From contig NZ_JAQAGY010000011.1 of the NCBI RefSeq assembly GCF_027533645.1, positions 1 to 64,000 of the forward strand: 64,000 nucleotides of DNA. The letters run 5' to 3'. Below the pieces are notes generated by a model. That model did not search any database, was not told the DNA's origin, and saw nothing but the letters and a program-made list of their open reading frames with translations. This DNA is from Paenibacillus caseinilyticus (GTDB lineage: Bacteria; Bacillota; Bacilli; Paenibacillales; NBRC-103111). Of the stretch, positions 45,876 through 54,622 are shown in pieces; positions within the stretch are counted from its first letter, which is position 1, and each line of letters begins with the position of its first letter. The position numbers and the translations under genes are program-made.

Positions 45876-46778
45876 TTATTCCTTCACACTGCCCATCTGC
45901 ATCCCGTGTACGAAGTATTTTTGCAGGAACGGATAGACGACGAGGATCGGCAGGGAAGCCACGATCGTGATCGATGCCCGGATGGACATGGGGGTCACCA
46001 TATTACGCGCGGCACCGGGGTCCGCCCCGTTAGCAACCGCCGCACTGCTATTCGAGATCATGGAAGAAGACAGCAGCTTCATAAGCTCATACTGCAGCGT
46101 GCTCAGATTCTGCTTGGAGGAGGCGAAGAGGAACGTATCGAACCACGAGTTCCACTGTCCGACAGCCACGAACAATGCCACGGTCGCAAGCACCGGCTGG
46201 CAGAGCGGCAGAATGATCGACAGGAACGTGCGGAAGTCCCCCGCCCCATCCATCTTAGCGGATTCCACCAGGCCTTCCGGCAGCGTCTGGATATATGTCC
46301 GGATGACGATCATATTGAATGCGCTGATCAGGCCTGGAATGATGTAGACCATAAAGTGATTGAGCAGATGCAGGTCTTTGATCAGGAAGTAATAGGGAAT
46401 CAGTCCGGCATTGAAATACATCGTGAGCACGATGATGATCGTAACCGGCTTGCGGAATACATATTCCTTGCGGCTGATCGTATAGGCAATCATGGAAGTC
46501 AGGAACAGGCTCAATACCGTGGCGATCAACGTACGGGCGACGGATATCCAGAAGGCGTGAAAAATATTGCCGCCTGCGAAGACCGCCTCATAGTTCTGAG
46601 CCGTCCAGATGCGGGGCCATAGATAGATTCCCCCGCGGATCGTATCATTGCCGGCGTTGAATGAAATCGCGAGCGTATTCAAAAACGGATACAGCGTAAC
46701 GACCGCCATCAGGATCATGACCACCGCGTTGAACGTATGAAAGAATAGTGGTTCCATGCGGATCGAGCGGGTTCTCAT
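45876..46778 (-). CDS. Carbohydrate ABC transporter permease (LplC type)
   Basis: A 300-residue CUT1 permease with about six helices; the EAA-type loop near residue 168 reads LVESAKMDGAGDFRTF. GAGGAGG precedes the ATG. It lies 13 bp after its partner permease gene and before the GH10 xylanase gene, so the channel most likely imports xylo-oligosaccharides or aldouronates, as in the known Paenibacillus xylan loci. Confidence 0.92.
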   Translation of the reverse strand: MRTRSIRMEPLFFHTFNAVVMILMAVVTLYPFLNTLAISFNAGNDTIRGGIYLWPRIWTAQNYEAVFAGGNIFHAFWISVARTLIATVLSLFLTSMIAYTISRKEYVFRKPVTIIIVLTMYFNAGLIPYYFLIKDLHLLNHFMVYIIPGLISAFNMIVIRTYIQTLPEGLVESAKMDGAGDFRTFLSIILPLCQPVLATVALFVAVGQWNSWFDTFLFASSKQNLSTLQYELMKLLSSSMISNSSAAVANGADPGAARNMVTPMSIRASITIVASLPILVVYPFLQKYFVHGMQMGSVKE

Positions 46779-46791
46779 CGGCTTGTCCTCC

Positions 46792-47763
46792 TCATATCAG
46801 TCTGTCTTCGCCGAGCCGCTTGGCGATCGTATTCGCGGCAAAGATGAGAGAAATACTGACCACCGTCTTGAATATGCCTGCAGCGGTAGCCAGCGAATAG
46901 TTGCCGACCTGCAGGCCGTACTTCAGCACGAAGATATCGATCGTCTGCGCCCAATCCACAACGACGCCGTTGCCTAAGAGGTACTGCACCTCGAAGCCCG
47001 CTTCGAGGATCCAGCCCATATTCATAATGAGCAGAATGACAACGATCGACTTGATGCCCGGCAGCGTCACATACAGCATCTTCTGGTACCGGTTCGCCCC
47101 GTCGATCTCCGCCGCTTCATACTGTGCCGGATCGATCGAAGTAATGGCGGCCAGGTAGATGATCGCGTTCCAGCCGACCTCCTTCCATACATGGGAAGCC
47201 CCTACGATGCCCCAGAAGTAGCTGGGCTCGCTGAGCCACATGACCGGTCCGTCGATCCATCCGAGCTTCATGAGCAGTACATTGACAATGCCGCCGTCCA
47301 CGGACAGTGAGTTGGCCACAATGCCCGTGACAATAATCCAGGACAGGAAGTGCGGCAGGTACGATATGGTCTGAATCGTGCGCTTGTACAGTTTGTGTTT
47401 GATCTCGTTGAGCAGGATCGCGAACACGATCGACGTAACGAAGCCGAGAACCATGTTGATCAGGCTCATGGCGACCGTATTGCGCAGCACATTCAGGAAC
47501 GTCGCGTCGCTGAACAGAAAGGCAAAATGCTTGAAGCCTACCCATTGCTGCTCCGAGAAGGACTTCGCGGGGCTGTAGTTCTGAAAGGCCATGGTCCATC
47601 CCCATATGGGGTAATAAGCGAATACGATGACATAAGCCACGATGGGCAGCGACATCCACATCAGCTGCTTCTGCCCGCGCATACGATAAAGCAGGGACGC
47701 TCTCCGGGAGGCGGCGCCCGCTGCGGATTTCTTGGATGGCACGATCTCTTGAATGCCCGCCAT
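46792..47763 (-). CDS. Carbohydrate ABC transporter permease (LplB type)
   Basis: A 323-residue CUT1 permease. The basic N-terminal tail precedes the first helix (WMSLPIVAYVIVFAYYPIWG, about residues 37-56), and the EAA loop is YEAAEIDGANRYQKMLY near residue 213. The ATG at 47763 has an AGGAGGAG site at ideal spacing; the open frame continues upstream to 47847 without a ribosome site. It forms a heterodimer with the next gene product. The operon has no ATPase gene. Confidence 0.92.
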   Translation of the reverse strand: MAGIQEIVPSKKSAAGAASRRASLLYRMRGQKQLMWMSLPIVAYVIVFAYYPIWGWTMAFQNYSPAKSFSEQQWVGFKHFAFLFSDATFLNVLRNTVAMSLINMVLGFVTSIVFAILLNEIKHKLYKRTIQTISYLPHFLSWIIVTGIVANSLSVDGGIVNVLLMKLGWIDGPVMWLSEPSYFWGIVGASHVWKEVGWNAIIYLAAITSIDPAQYEAAEIDGANRYQKMLYVTLPGIKSIVVILLIMNMGWILEAGFEVQYLLGNGVVVDWAQTIDIFVLKYGLQVGNYSLATAAGIFKTVVSISLIFAANTIAKRLGEDRLI

Positions 47764-47868
47764 CGTTCTCTCCTCCTGTCTCTCTAGCGGCTGGAGCTTC
47801 CGACGTAAGCGGCGGAAAGCACGGGAAGGGGTGCCAGTGCTCTCCACCGTTCTATCGATGCCGTCCGT

Positions 47869-49518
47869 TTACTTGGAAGACCAGTTTTTGATCCTCCACT
47901 GAATCTGCTCGTTGATGCGGTCCTCGTAAGCCTTCACGTTGATTTTCTTGTAGGCATTGACATACTCGGTCCATACGGAGTCGAATTGGTCCGATTTGGA
48001 CATAATCGCCTTCGGCAAATATTTGAGCGAAGCATCGGTCATCTGCTTATTGGCGACCGAGGCATCGGAGCCGTCGATCAGATCGATCTGCCATGCCGGG
48101 TAATAGACCGCATTCTCAGGCGGCGGGGAGAAGAAGTCCGTCCAGGTCTTGTGCCCGTAAGCATCGAGCAGCTCCTTATCCTCCGGCTTCAAGGATTGGT
48201 AGAATTCCTCCGGCTGGCTGCCCGCACTTGTCGCATTCCCGTCGCTGAAGGTGCCTTCCATCTTCGGTGCGGCTCCGAAGAACCCGTCGGCACGGTTGGC
48301 AAGCTTCCAGGCCGGGTCCTCCTGCTGCTTGCGCTGCTCCGGCGTACGGTAGAATTTCCCGTCCTTGCCTACCATGTAGTCGACGCCCTCTTCCCCCCAG
48401 GATAGCAGCTTCTGGTATTTCTCATCCATCAGCGCGTCGAGGAATTTGATGATGCGTACAGGGTCTTTGGCGTCCTTGCTGATGCCAAAGCCGTTGTTCA
48501 AGTTAGGCGCGGGGCGCTCGAGATAGTAATCCTTGGTGCTTGTGTCATAGACCAGCGGGAACCCGACATAGGTTTTGCCGATCTTATTCTGCGAGACCAG
48601 CGTATCTTCCGCCGGCTGGAAGTTCCAATGCTGGTCGAACATGCCAAGCACGCGTCCGGATGACAGCTTCGCCAGATACTGATCGTAGTTCTGGACGAAG
48701 GCTTCCTTATCCAGCAGACCGTCGTTATACAGGCCATTGAGTTCCTTGTAATACCGCTTGGCGATATCCTTGTCGGCGAACACAGAGGCTTTGGCATTAT
48801 CCACGACCACTCCGCCGTCGTTCGGATGGCCGGTCAGATGCTCGGGCGCATTCAGCAGCGGAAAGGTTCTCCAGTCGTAAGCGAGGGTGGTGAAGCCGAT
48901 CGTCGGCTGGCCGTCGATGGCCGGATGCTTCTTCGCATAATCCCGGATCAGCTTCGTGTAGTCGTCCAGAGTCTTCGGTGTGGGGTAGCCCGCTTCCTTC
49001 AGAATATCTTTCTGAATCCAGAACGCCGGGCCGGAATAAGAATTCGCACGATACTCCCCGGTAATCACTCCGTAGTTCGGCAGCCAATAGATATGCCCGT
49101 CTTTGGAGTCCTTCATTTTGTTCCAAACCTTGGCAAAGTGTTTTTTGAGATTGGGCGCATGCTGGTCGATCAGCTCTTCCAGCGGAATGACCGCACCCGC
49201 CGATACGAGCTTGGGATCAGCCGAAATGAGATCCGGGTAGTCGCCCCCCGCGATCATGACGCCGAGCTTTTGCTGCAGGTCACCGACGATGAATTCCATG
49301 TTCAGCTTGACGCCGAGCTCCTGCTCGATTTTTTTGTAGATCCGGTTGTCCGCCGTCGGTGCCTGATTCGGCGTATTGATGAAAGCGGATAGGCTAAGCG
49401 CATTCGTTCCCTCTGTTGCTGCGATGCCGTCGCTGCCGCTGTCCGAACAGCCGGTAAGCCCCAGACTTAGTGCCAGAACAAGCGATATCCGGCCGCCTTT
49501 GTTTCTTGCTCCCCCCAT
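47869..49518 (-). CDS. Extracellular sugar-binding lipoprotein (LplA/SBP family 1)
   Basis: A 549-residue lipoprotein with lipobox LTGC (Cys near residue 24) and a Ser/Gly tether. The body has typical large-SBP features (GGDYPDLISADPKLVSAG; IYWLPNYGV; FWIQKDILKEAGYPTPKTLDD). It is the first gene of the permease-xylanase operon, with an AAGGAGGAG site before the ATG and a cre-like site 52 bp upstream. It is more distant from the other two binding proteins here than they are from each other, so its ligand is probably different. By context it binds GH10 products. Confidence 0.93.
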   Translation of the reverse strand: MGGARNKGGRISLVLALSLGLTGCSDSGSDGIAATEGTNALSLSAFINTPNQAPTADNRIYKKIEQELGVKLNMEFIVGDLQQKLGVMIAGGDYPDLISADPKLVSAGAVIPLEELIDQHAPNLKKHFAKVWNKMKDSKDGHIYWLPNYGVITGEYRANSYSGPAFWIQKDILKEAGYPTPKTLDDYTKLIRDYAKKHPAIDGQPTIGFTTLAYDWRTFPLLNAPEHLTGHPNDGGVVVDNAKASVFADKDIAKRYYKELNGLYNDGLLDKEAFVQNYDQYLAKLSSGRVLGMFDQHWNFQPAEDTLVSQNKIGKTYVGFPLVYDTSTKDYYLERPAPNLNNGFGISKDAKDPVRIIKFLDALMDEKYQKLLSWGEEGVDYMVGKDGKFYRTPEQRKQQEDPAWKLANRADGFFGAAPKMEGTFSDGNATSAGSQPEEFYQSLKPEDKELLDAYGHKTWTDFFSPPPENAVYYPAWQIDLIDGSDASVANKQMTDASLKYLPKAIMSKSDQFDSVWTEYVNAYKKINVKAYEDRINEQIQWRIKNWSSK

Positions 49519-49569
49519 GCCTTTCTCCTCCTTCGGGATTGTGTTGGCTTCTCATTTATTATGTTGGAA

Positions 49570-49583
49570 TGTATTCGTTTACA
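49570..49583. promoter_or_regulatory. cre-like site upstream of the xylanase-transporter operon
   Basis: TGTATTCGTTTACA and its complement each match the CcpA cre consensus TGWNANCGNTNWCA in 13 of 14 positions. It overlaps the presumptive promoter of the binding-protein gene (TTGTAA and TAATAA at 17 bp on the minus strand). Carbon catabolite repression of the operon is inferred. Confidence 0.6.
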
Positions 49584-49616
49584 AAATAAATAGATTAAAG
49601 CACTATGCCCCCTTAA

Positions 49617-51191
49617 CTATAGATGCTGCGGGGAGGGCTCCGCAGGAAGCTGTTCCTCTCTGCGAAACAAAAGCCTGTAAGGGGCGGGCTTCATCCCAAG
49701 CCGTTTCTCGAACTGCTTCAGAAAATGCTGATAGCCGCAGTAGCCAAGGGATTCGGCGATCACATACGAGGCCACATTCGTCTCTCTGAGCAGCCGCTGG
49801 GCTTCTTCGATGCGAAGGTTATGAATATAATCCAAAATGCCCACGCCGTACTTTCGGGAGAACGACTGGCCCAAGTAGACAGGGTTGATATAGAAGCGGT
49901 CTGCGAGTTCTTTGATTGTGAACGTCTCCCTGTAATGGCGTCTCAGGAAGTCGGCTACCTGGGCCTGTGTGCTCCCCGTCTGCCTCCCCCACAGCGTGGA
50001 TGCGGCTGATTGGCAATTCAGGCACAACTGGGTCAGCATACGGATGGACTCCTCTATGTGACTGCCATACCGCATCGAAGCCCCCAAGCCCGATGAATGA
50101 AGAAGTTCATCGGCATCGCCGCCGAGCTCCTTATAGAACATGGCGCAGCGAAGCACCACCTGCGTGGCAACCATGCCTACGAGCTCGGGCAGGATCATCT
50201 GCTCTTGGAACGTACAGAAAGCATTGTTGACCGCAGCGGCAATGGTTTCCGGGTGCCCCCCCTCCACTGCATCCATGATGATATCCGCTGCTTTCAGGGC
50301 CTCCGGGTCGGAAGAGAGCGTCCTGCCCTGAATATCAGCATAATGAGCGATACCGGCAGGGCTGTAATACAAAAACCGAGCGGCCTCAAGCGCGCTGCTG
50401 TAAGAGGCCGGCAGGTCGTTGAGATAGCCTACGCTGCAGCCTGCGGCCACCCCTGCCCTGCCGCCGGATGATGTGCACTGCACAGTCTCATGCAGACGCT
50501 CTGCGAAATCCCGGTAACTGCCGGGTTCACGCGAACCGTAGACGAGCCCGAATGTGCCCCTGCCCGAGTCGACCAAGCAGCAGCAGGCCGTGCTCTCCGC
50601 AAGGCGCTGCGCGGCTTCCCGGGCGCTGCCCGAGCTTTCTTCCTCCGTCTCGACATGCAGATAAGTCCACTCGGACGCCCGGTCCGCAAGCTTCGCGAGC
50701 GTCCGTTCCGCTTCCCGCCGCCCCGCCGGCTCGCTCCCGAAGAGCAGCACCGATAGCGAGCGGCTGACCGCATACCCTTTCGCCTGGTCTCTGACGAGCC
50801 TCTGCCTCTCCCGTTCGCGAAGCTCCGCACCTAGCTGCGCCAGAACCTCTTCCACTTCCGAGGGGATGAGCGGCTTCGTCAAATAATGCGAAACGCCCAG
50901 ACGCATGGCCCGTCTCGCATAATCGAAATCGCTGTGCCCGCTCATGATCACGAACAGGGCGGAATCTATGCCCTCCCGGCGTGTTTCTTCCATAAGCTCC
51001 ACCCCGTTCATCACCGGCATGCAGATGTCGGTAACAACCAGATCGGGCGGATCCCTAAGGATATGGCGAAGGGCCTCCCCCCCATTGCCGTAGGCGGCGT
51101 CAATATGAAAGCCATAGGTCTTCCAATCCACCAGCATCCGAAGTCCCTCGATGGCGTATGGTTCATCGTCCACCAGCAGCACCTTGTACAT
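49617..51191 (-). CDS. YesN-type response regulator with AraC domain (third of three)
   Basis: A 524-residue regulator: receiver (1-120; D8/D9, phospho-acceptor D55 in VTDICMP, Lys in LTKPL), variable middle region, C-terminal AraC helix-turn-helix pair (about 425-515; ASYVIAESLGYCGYQHFLKQFEKRLG). The ATG at 51191 has GAAGGAGG seven nt upstream; an earlier in-frame ATG at 51212 lies upstream of that site. It starts 2 bp after the stop of the kinase gene and lies directly upstream of the xylanase-transporter operon, which it probably controls. Confidence 0.9.
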   Translation of the reverse strand: MYKVLLVDDEPYAIEGLRMLVDWKTYGFHIDAAYGNGGEALRHILRDPPDLVVTDICMPVMNGVELMEETRREGIDSALFVIMSGHSDFDYARRAMRLGVSHYLTKPLIPSEVEEVLAQLGAELRERERQRLVRDQAKGYAVSRSLSVLLFGSEPAGRREAERTLAKLADRASEWTYLHVETEEESSGSAREAAQRLAESTACCCLVDSGRGTFGLVYGSREPGSYRDFAERLHETVQCTSSGGRAGVAAGCSVGYLNDLPASYSSALEAARFLYYSPAGIAHYADIQGRTLSSDPEALKAADIIMDAVEGGHPETIAAAVNNAFCTFQEQMILPELVGMVATQVVLRCAMFYKELGGDADELLHSSGLGASMRYGSHIEESIRMLTQLCLNCQSAASTLWGRQTGSTQAQVADFLRRHYRETFTIKELADRFYINPVYLGQSFSRKYGVGILDYIHNLRIEEAQRLLRETNVASYVIAESLGYCGYQHFLKQFEKRLGMKPAPYRLLFRREEQLPAEPSPQHL

Positions 51192-51193
51192 GT

Positions 51194-52996
51194 TCACGCC
51201 TCCTTCATCCATACCTTCAAGTCCAGCTTGGAGACCGGAATATGAAAGCCCGCTTCCGTCCCCGTAATCGGATCGCTCACCATCTGAAAACGGGCCTGAT
51301 CGTGATAGAACAGCCCGAGCCGCCGGTATACATTGCGTATCCCGATATGGCCGTCCGTCCTTCGGTCGGACCGTATATCCTCCATCAGCCTGCGGAGCTT
51401 CGCTTCCTCCATACCGACTCCATTATCGACGACCCGGATTTCCAGCGCACGCTCCGTCAGCCTCGCAGCGACCCTGATTTTGCGATTGTCCTTTCGGGCC
51501 TGAAGCCCATGTTTGCAGGCATTCTCCACGAGCGGTTGAATGCTCATTCTGGGAATGCGCAGGGTAAGCGCCTGCGGATCGATGTCGAAGGTATAATCGA
51601 ACAGTTCGCCGAAGCGGAATTTCTCGATCTGCAGGTACATCGCCGTAAACTGAATCTCTTCCTGCAGCGGAACGAGGTCGTCCGCACGGGTGAGCAGCTG
51701 CCTCATGAGCAAGGACAAGTTCTTCATGATCTCGGCCACGTCGGTATACCCTTTTTTCATGCAGACGACCAGCAAAGCATTGAGCGTATTGAACAAAAAA
51801 TGCGGATTCATTTGGCTTTGCAGCATGGACAATTCCGTGCGTACGCGTTCGAGCTCAAGACTTTTTTGCCGGATCTCCAGCTTGTAGACTTCGTTGATGA
51901 GCGAGTTGATTTTGCAGGTCATGATGTTGAAGCTCCCGATGAGAGCGCCGATCTCATCGCGTCCCTCCGGGATGTCGATCAGGTCGAAGCACTCGTTGCG
52001 TACCCTGCCCATGTGCTTGGAGAGCTTTTTGACCCGGTAATGATAGGAGCGGAGAATGATCCAAATCAGGAGCGTAGGCAGCACCGTGCTTGCGACGGCC
52101 AGCCACTGTATGGAGCGGTGGGCGGCCGCCAGCAGCGCATCGATGCGCCGGGTATCGGCGAAGCCGACCAGCTTCCACCCCTTCACATAGTTCAAGCTCG
52201 CAATGGGCCGCTCCATCACTAAACCGGATTCCGGGTCAACGGGCTGGAATGACGGATGGGCCGGGTTCTGCTCGCCCGGCTCCCCGAAGCCAGCGCTGGC
52301 GGCCACAACCCGGTTCTGTTCATCGACAAGTTGAAGCTGAAGGCTTCCGGTCTCCCGGCTCAGAATGCGGTCCACTTTGTCCACGTTCAGGTCGATCTTC
52401 AAGTATTTGGCATACTTCGAATAAGAGGAGAACTTGTTCATCCGGGACACGACGCTGATGCGCCTGCCGGGGTTGAAGCTGCGGTCGTCGTGGTAAGCCG
52501 TGAAGGAGATGCTTCCATCTGTGCGCATCAGCCGCTCCAGCCATGGCGTGTTCTCGCTCCCGGCACCGATGACATGGTAGTGCGTACCGGTCTGTATCGT
52601 CGGGTTATCCGCATAGATGCCGATTTCAAGAATATTCGGGGAGGAAGACTGATAGCGGGTCAACTTGCCCCGCAGGGAGCTGTTATATTCTTCGTAGTAA
52701 TCGACCGGAGAAGCATACGCGCGATCAAGGGCCTCGTATATCGAATTGTCGCTTGCAATCGAATGGCTGAGTGCCACGCTTTCCTCGATCATGCCCAGCA
52801 GCTCCCCCGAAGCCCTTTCGATCGACTTGCGGAGATTGTCTTCCTCGCGGATCCGAATATCGGCAGTATGGCGTTGATAGAAGAAGATATTGAGCGTAAT
52901 GATCGGGAGGAGCACACAGAACAAGTAGATCAGCAAAAATTTATACTTGAGAGGAATGTCATTTACTTTATGGAATATCCGGCTTGGATTCCGCAC
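51194..52996 (-). CDS. YesM-type sensor histidine kinase
   Basis: About 600 residues. Membrane helix 1 (LLIYLFCVLLPIITLNIFF, about 18-37), an extracellular sensor of about 250 residues, helix 2 near 300-320, HAMP, His_kinase with H399 in QMNPHFLFNTLNALL, and HATPase_c with VVDNGVGM. I chose the GTG at 52996, which follows an AGGGGGGAG site; the longer frame to 53116 would begin inside the upstream regulator gene with no ribosome site. It overlaps that regulator by 29 bp and abuts another regulator downstream, so one kinase sits between two possible partners. Confidence 0.88.
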   Translation of the reverse strand: MRNPSRIFHKVNDIPLKYKFLLIYLFCVLLPIITLNIFFYQRHTADIRIREEDNLRKSIERASGELLGMIEESVALSHSIASDNSIYEALDRAYASPVDYYEEYNSSLRGKLTRYQSSSPNILEIGIYADNPTIQTGTHYHVIGAGSENTPWLERLMRTDGSISFTAYHDDRSFNPGRRISVVSRMNKFSSYSKYAKYLKIDLNVDKVDRILSRETGSLQLQLVDEQNRVVAASAGFGEPGEQNPAHPSFQPVDPESGLVMERPIASLNYVKGWKLVGFADTRRIDALLAAAHRSIQWLAVASTVLPTLLIWIILRSYHYRVKKLSKHMGRVRNECFDLIDIPEGRDEIGALIGSFNIMTCKINSLINEVYKLEIRQKSLELERVRTELSMLQSQMNPHFLFNTLNALLVVCMKKGYTDVAEIMKNLSLLMRQLLTRADDLVPLQEEIQFTAMYLQIEKFRFGELFDYTFDIDPQALTLRIPRMSIQPLVENACKHGLQARKDNRKIRVAARLTERALEIRVVDNGVGMEEAKLRRLMEDIRSDRRTDGHIGIRNVYRRLGLFYHDQARFQMVSDPITGTEAGFHIPVSKLDLKVWMKEA

Positions 52997-54572
52997 GCCG
53001 CTCCCCCCTGCATTTCGATTTATAAACAGAAGGCGACTCGCCTGTAAGCGCTTTAAATTTATCGGTGAAATACTCGGCATCGTGGTAACCCAGCATGGGG
53101 GCGATTTCGGAGACACGCAGTTCGGTTAGGCGAAGCAGCTTGAGGGCTTCGTCGATCCGCAGCCGGTGGAGGAATTCGTTGAAGCGCATGCCGGTTTCCC
53201 GTTTGAACTGCTGTCCGAAGTAGACGGGACTGAGATGAAAGCGCCGGGCCAGATCCTGAAGCCGGATTTTCTCGCGGTAATGCCGCTTCAGGTAGGCGAC
53301 CGCCTCCGCTGCGACGCTAGGGTTCGCCAAGGGGGAGCCTTGCTTCCCCGCGAGCCGCCCGGACGTCTCGGTCCACAGCCGCTTCAGACTCTCGCCGGAC
53401 CATGCATCCGCACCGCCATCCTGTCCGGGCAGCATCTGCCGCAGCCAGCCGTCTTCCTCAGCGGCTGCTTCGCCTGACGCGGCATACCGGCGGAGCAGCT
53501 CTCCGTGAAGATGTCTGACCGCTGCCTGAACCCAGCATTCCTGCGCCCCGGATCTCTCTAATAGAAGAATCAGTGTGTCCGCGGCGCGGCTGACCCCTTC
53601 CACGTCCCCCGAATCCATGGCATGCAGAAGCGTCCCTGTACATCTTGTCAGATCCTCGAGACGGAAGGATGGAGCAGCCGGGTGCTCTTGGTATCGGTGC
53701 ATGCCCGTTCTGCGGCCGCAGAGCATGGACTGCCGGCGGGTGGCCATCGTCTGTCGGTACAGCTCCGGCAATCCGGAGAGTCCGATGGCCGCCCTGCTGC
53801 AGTAAACCGCAGCATGCTCAAGCTGCTCCGCCAGCATGGCAGCCGTCCCGGTCAGCCGGGATTCGAACGCCTCTCCGCTGGATCCGCCATCCAAGACAAG
53901 CAGGCCGGCGCGGCCCGGCGCTTCTTCGAATGCCAAGAGCTGCAGCCGGTCCGGAAATTCGGCTCCGGCCATGGTCTGCACCCGGGGGAGCAACGACATT
54001 CCGTCATCCCCCCTCCCGGGATCTCCCTGCGCAGCTTCAGCGATCAGCAGACCGCATCGCGTCCCTTCCCGGACGCCGAGCAGCCGGGCTGCTGCTCCGG
54101 CTGCCGCCGGTCCTCCCTGTTTCAGCAGGCTGACCACGGCGGCTGCCGCCGCTGCGGCCTGCTCCCTTGGGGCCGCGTCTCTCTCCAGAAGACGCTTCTC
54201 CAGCGGCCCCGTCTGCTCCAGCAGCAGCTTGTGAATTTCTTCCGGCACGAGCGGTTTCAGTACATAACGGTCCACCTGGTAGCGCAGGGCCTGCTGAGCG
54301 TAGGTGAATTCCGAATAGGCGCTCACAATCACCGTCATGGGACTGACGCGCAGCTCATCTCTCATGGCCCGGATCAATCCGAGCCCGTCGAGAACGGGCA
54401 TCCGGACGTCGGTGAAGACGAGATCCGGTTCATGGACCCGAATCCATGCCAAGGCTTCTTCCCCGTCCGTCGCCGTTCCGCAAAGCTCGTAGCCGCAGCT
54501 CTGCCAATCCACCATGGTTTTCCAGCCCTCGAGCATCAACGGTTCGTCATCCACCACCAGAACCTTAAACAT
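52968..54572 (-). CDS. YesN-type response regulator with AraC domain (second of three)
   Basis: A 534-residue regulator: receiver with D8/D9, phospho-acceptor D55 in FTDVRMP and Lys in VLKPLVPEE; an Ala-rich middle region; C-terminal AraC domain (about 425-520; VSEIAPMLGYHDAEYFTDKFKALTG). The start is ATG 54572 or GTG 54581, both served by an AGGCAGG-type site. The coding sequence runs 29 bp into the downstream kinase gene, so the two are coupled. It is more similar in style to the third regulator than to the one at 54623. Confidence 0.88.
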   Translation of the reverse strand: MFKVLVVDDEPLMLEGWKTMVDWQSCGYELCGTATDGEEALAWIRVHEPDLVFTDVRMPVLDGLGLIRAMRDELRVSPMTVIVSAYSEFTYAQQALRYQVDRYVLKPLVPEEIHKLLLEQTGPLEKRLLERDAAPREQAAAAAAAVVSLLKQGGPAAAGAAARLLGVREGTRCGLLIAEAAQGDPGRGDDGMSLLPRVQTMAGAEFPDRLQLLAFEEAPGRAGLLVLDGGSSGEAFESRLTGTAAMLAEQLEHAAVYCSRAAIGLSGLPELYRQTMATRRQSMLCGRRTGMHRYQEHPAAPSFRLEDLTRCTGTLLHAMDSGDVEGVSRAADTLILLLERSGAQECWVQAAVRHLHGELLRRYAASGEAAAEEDGWLRQMLPGQDGGADAWSGESLKRLWTETSGRLAGKQGSPLANPSVAAEAVAYLKRHYREKIRLQDLARRFHLSPVYFGQQFKRETGMRFNEFLHRLRIDEALKLLRLTELRVSEIAPMLGYHDAEYFTDKFKALTGESPSVYKSKCRGERRAESKPDIP

Positions 54573-54622
54573 CCGTTTCACCTGCCTCTTCTTTTATTGC
54601 AAGATAGGATTGTCCTTTTTAC

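Noticed and set aside
53000-53116. Long N-terminal extension of the kinase at 51194
   Set aside because: It would be read from within the upstream regulator gene without a ribosome site, and the GTG at 52996 has a strong AGGGGGGAG site.
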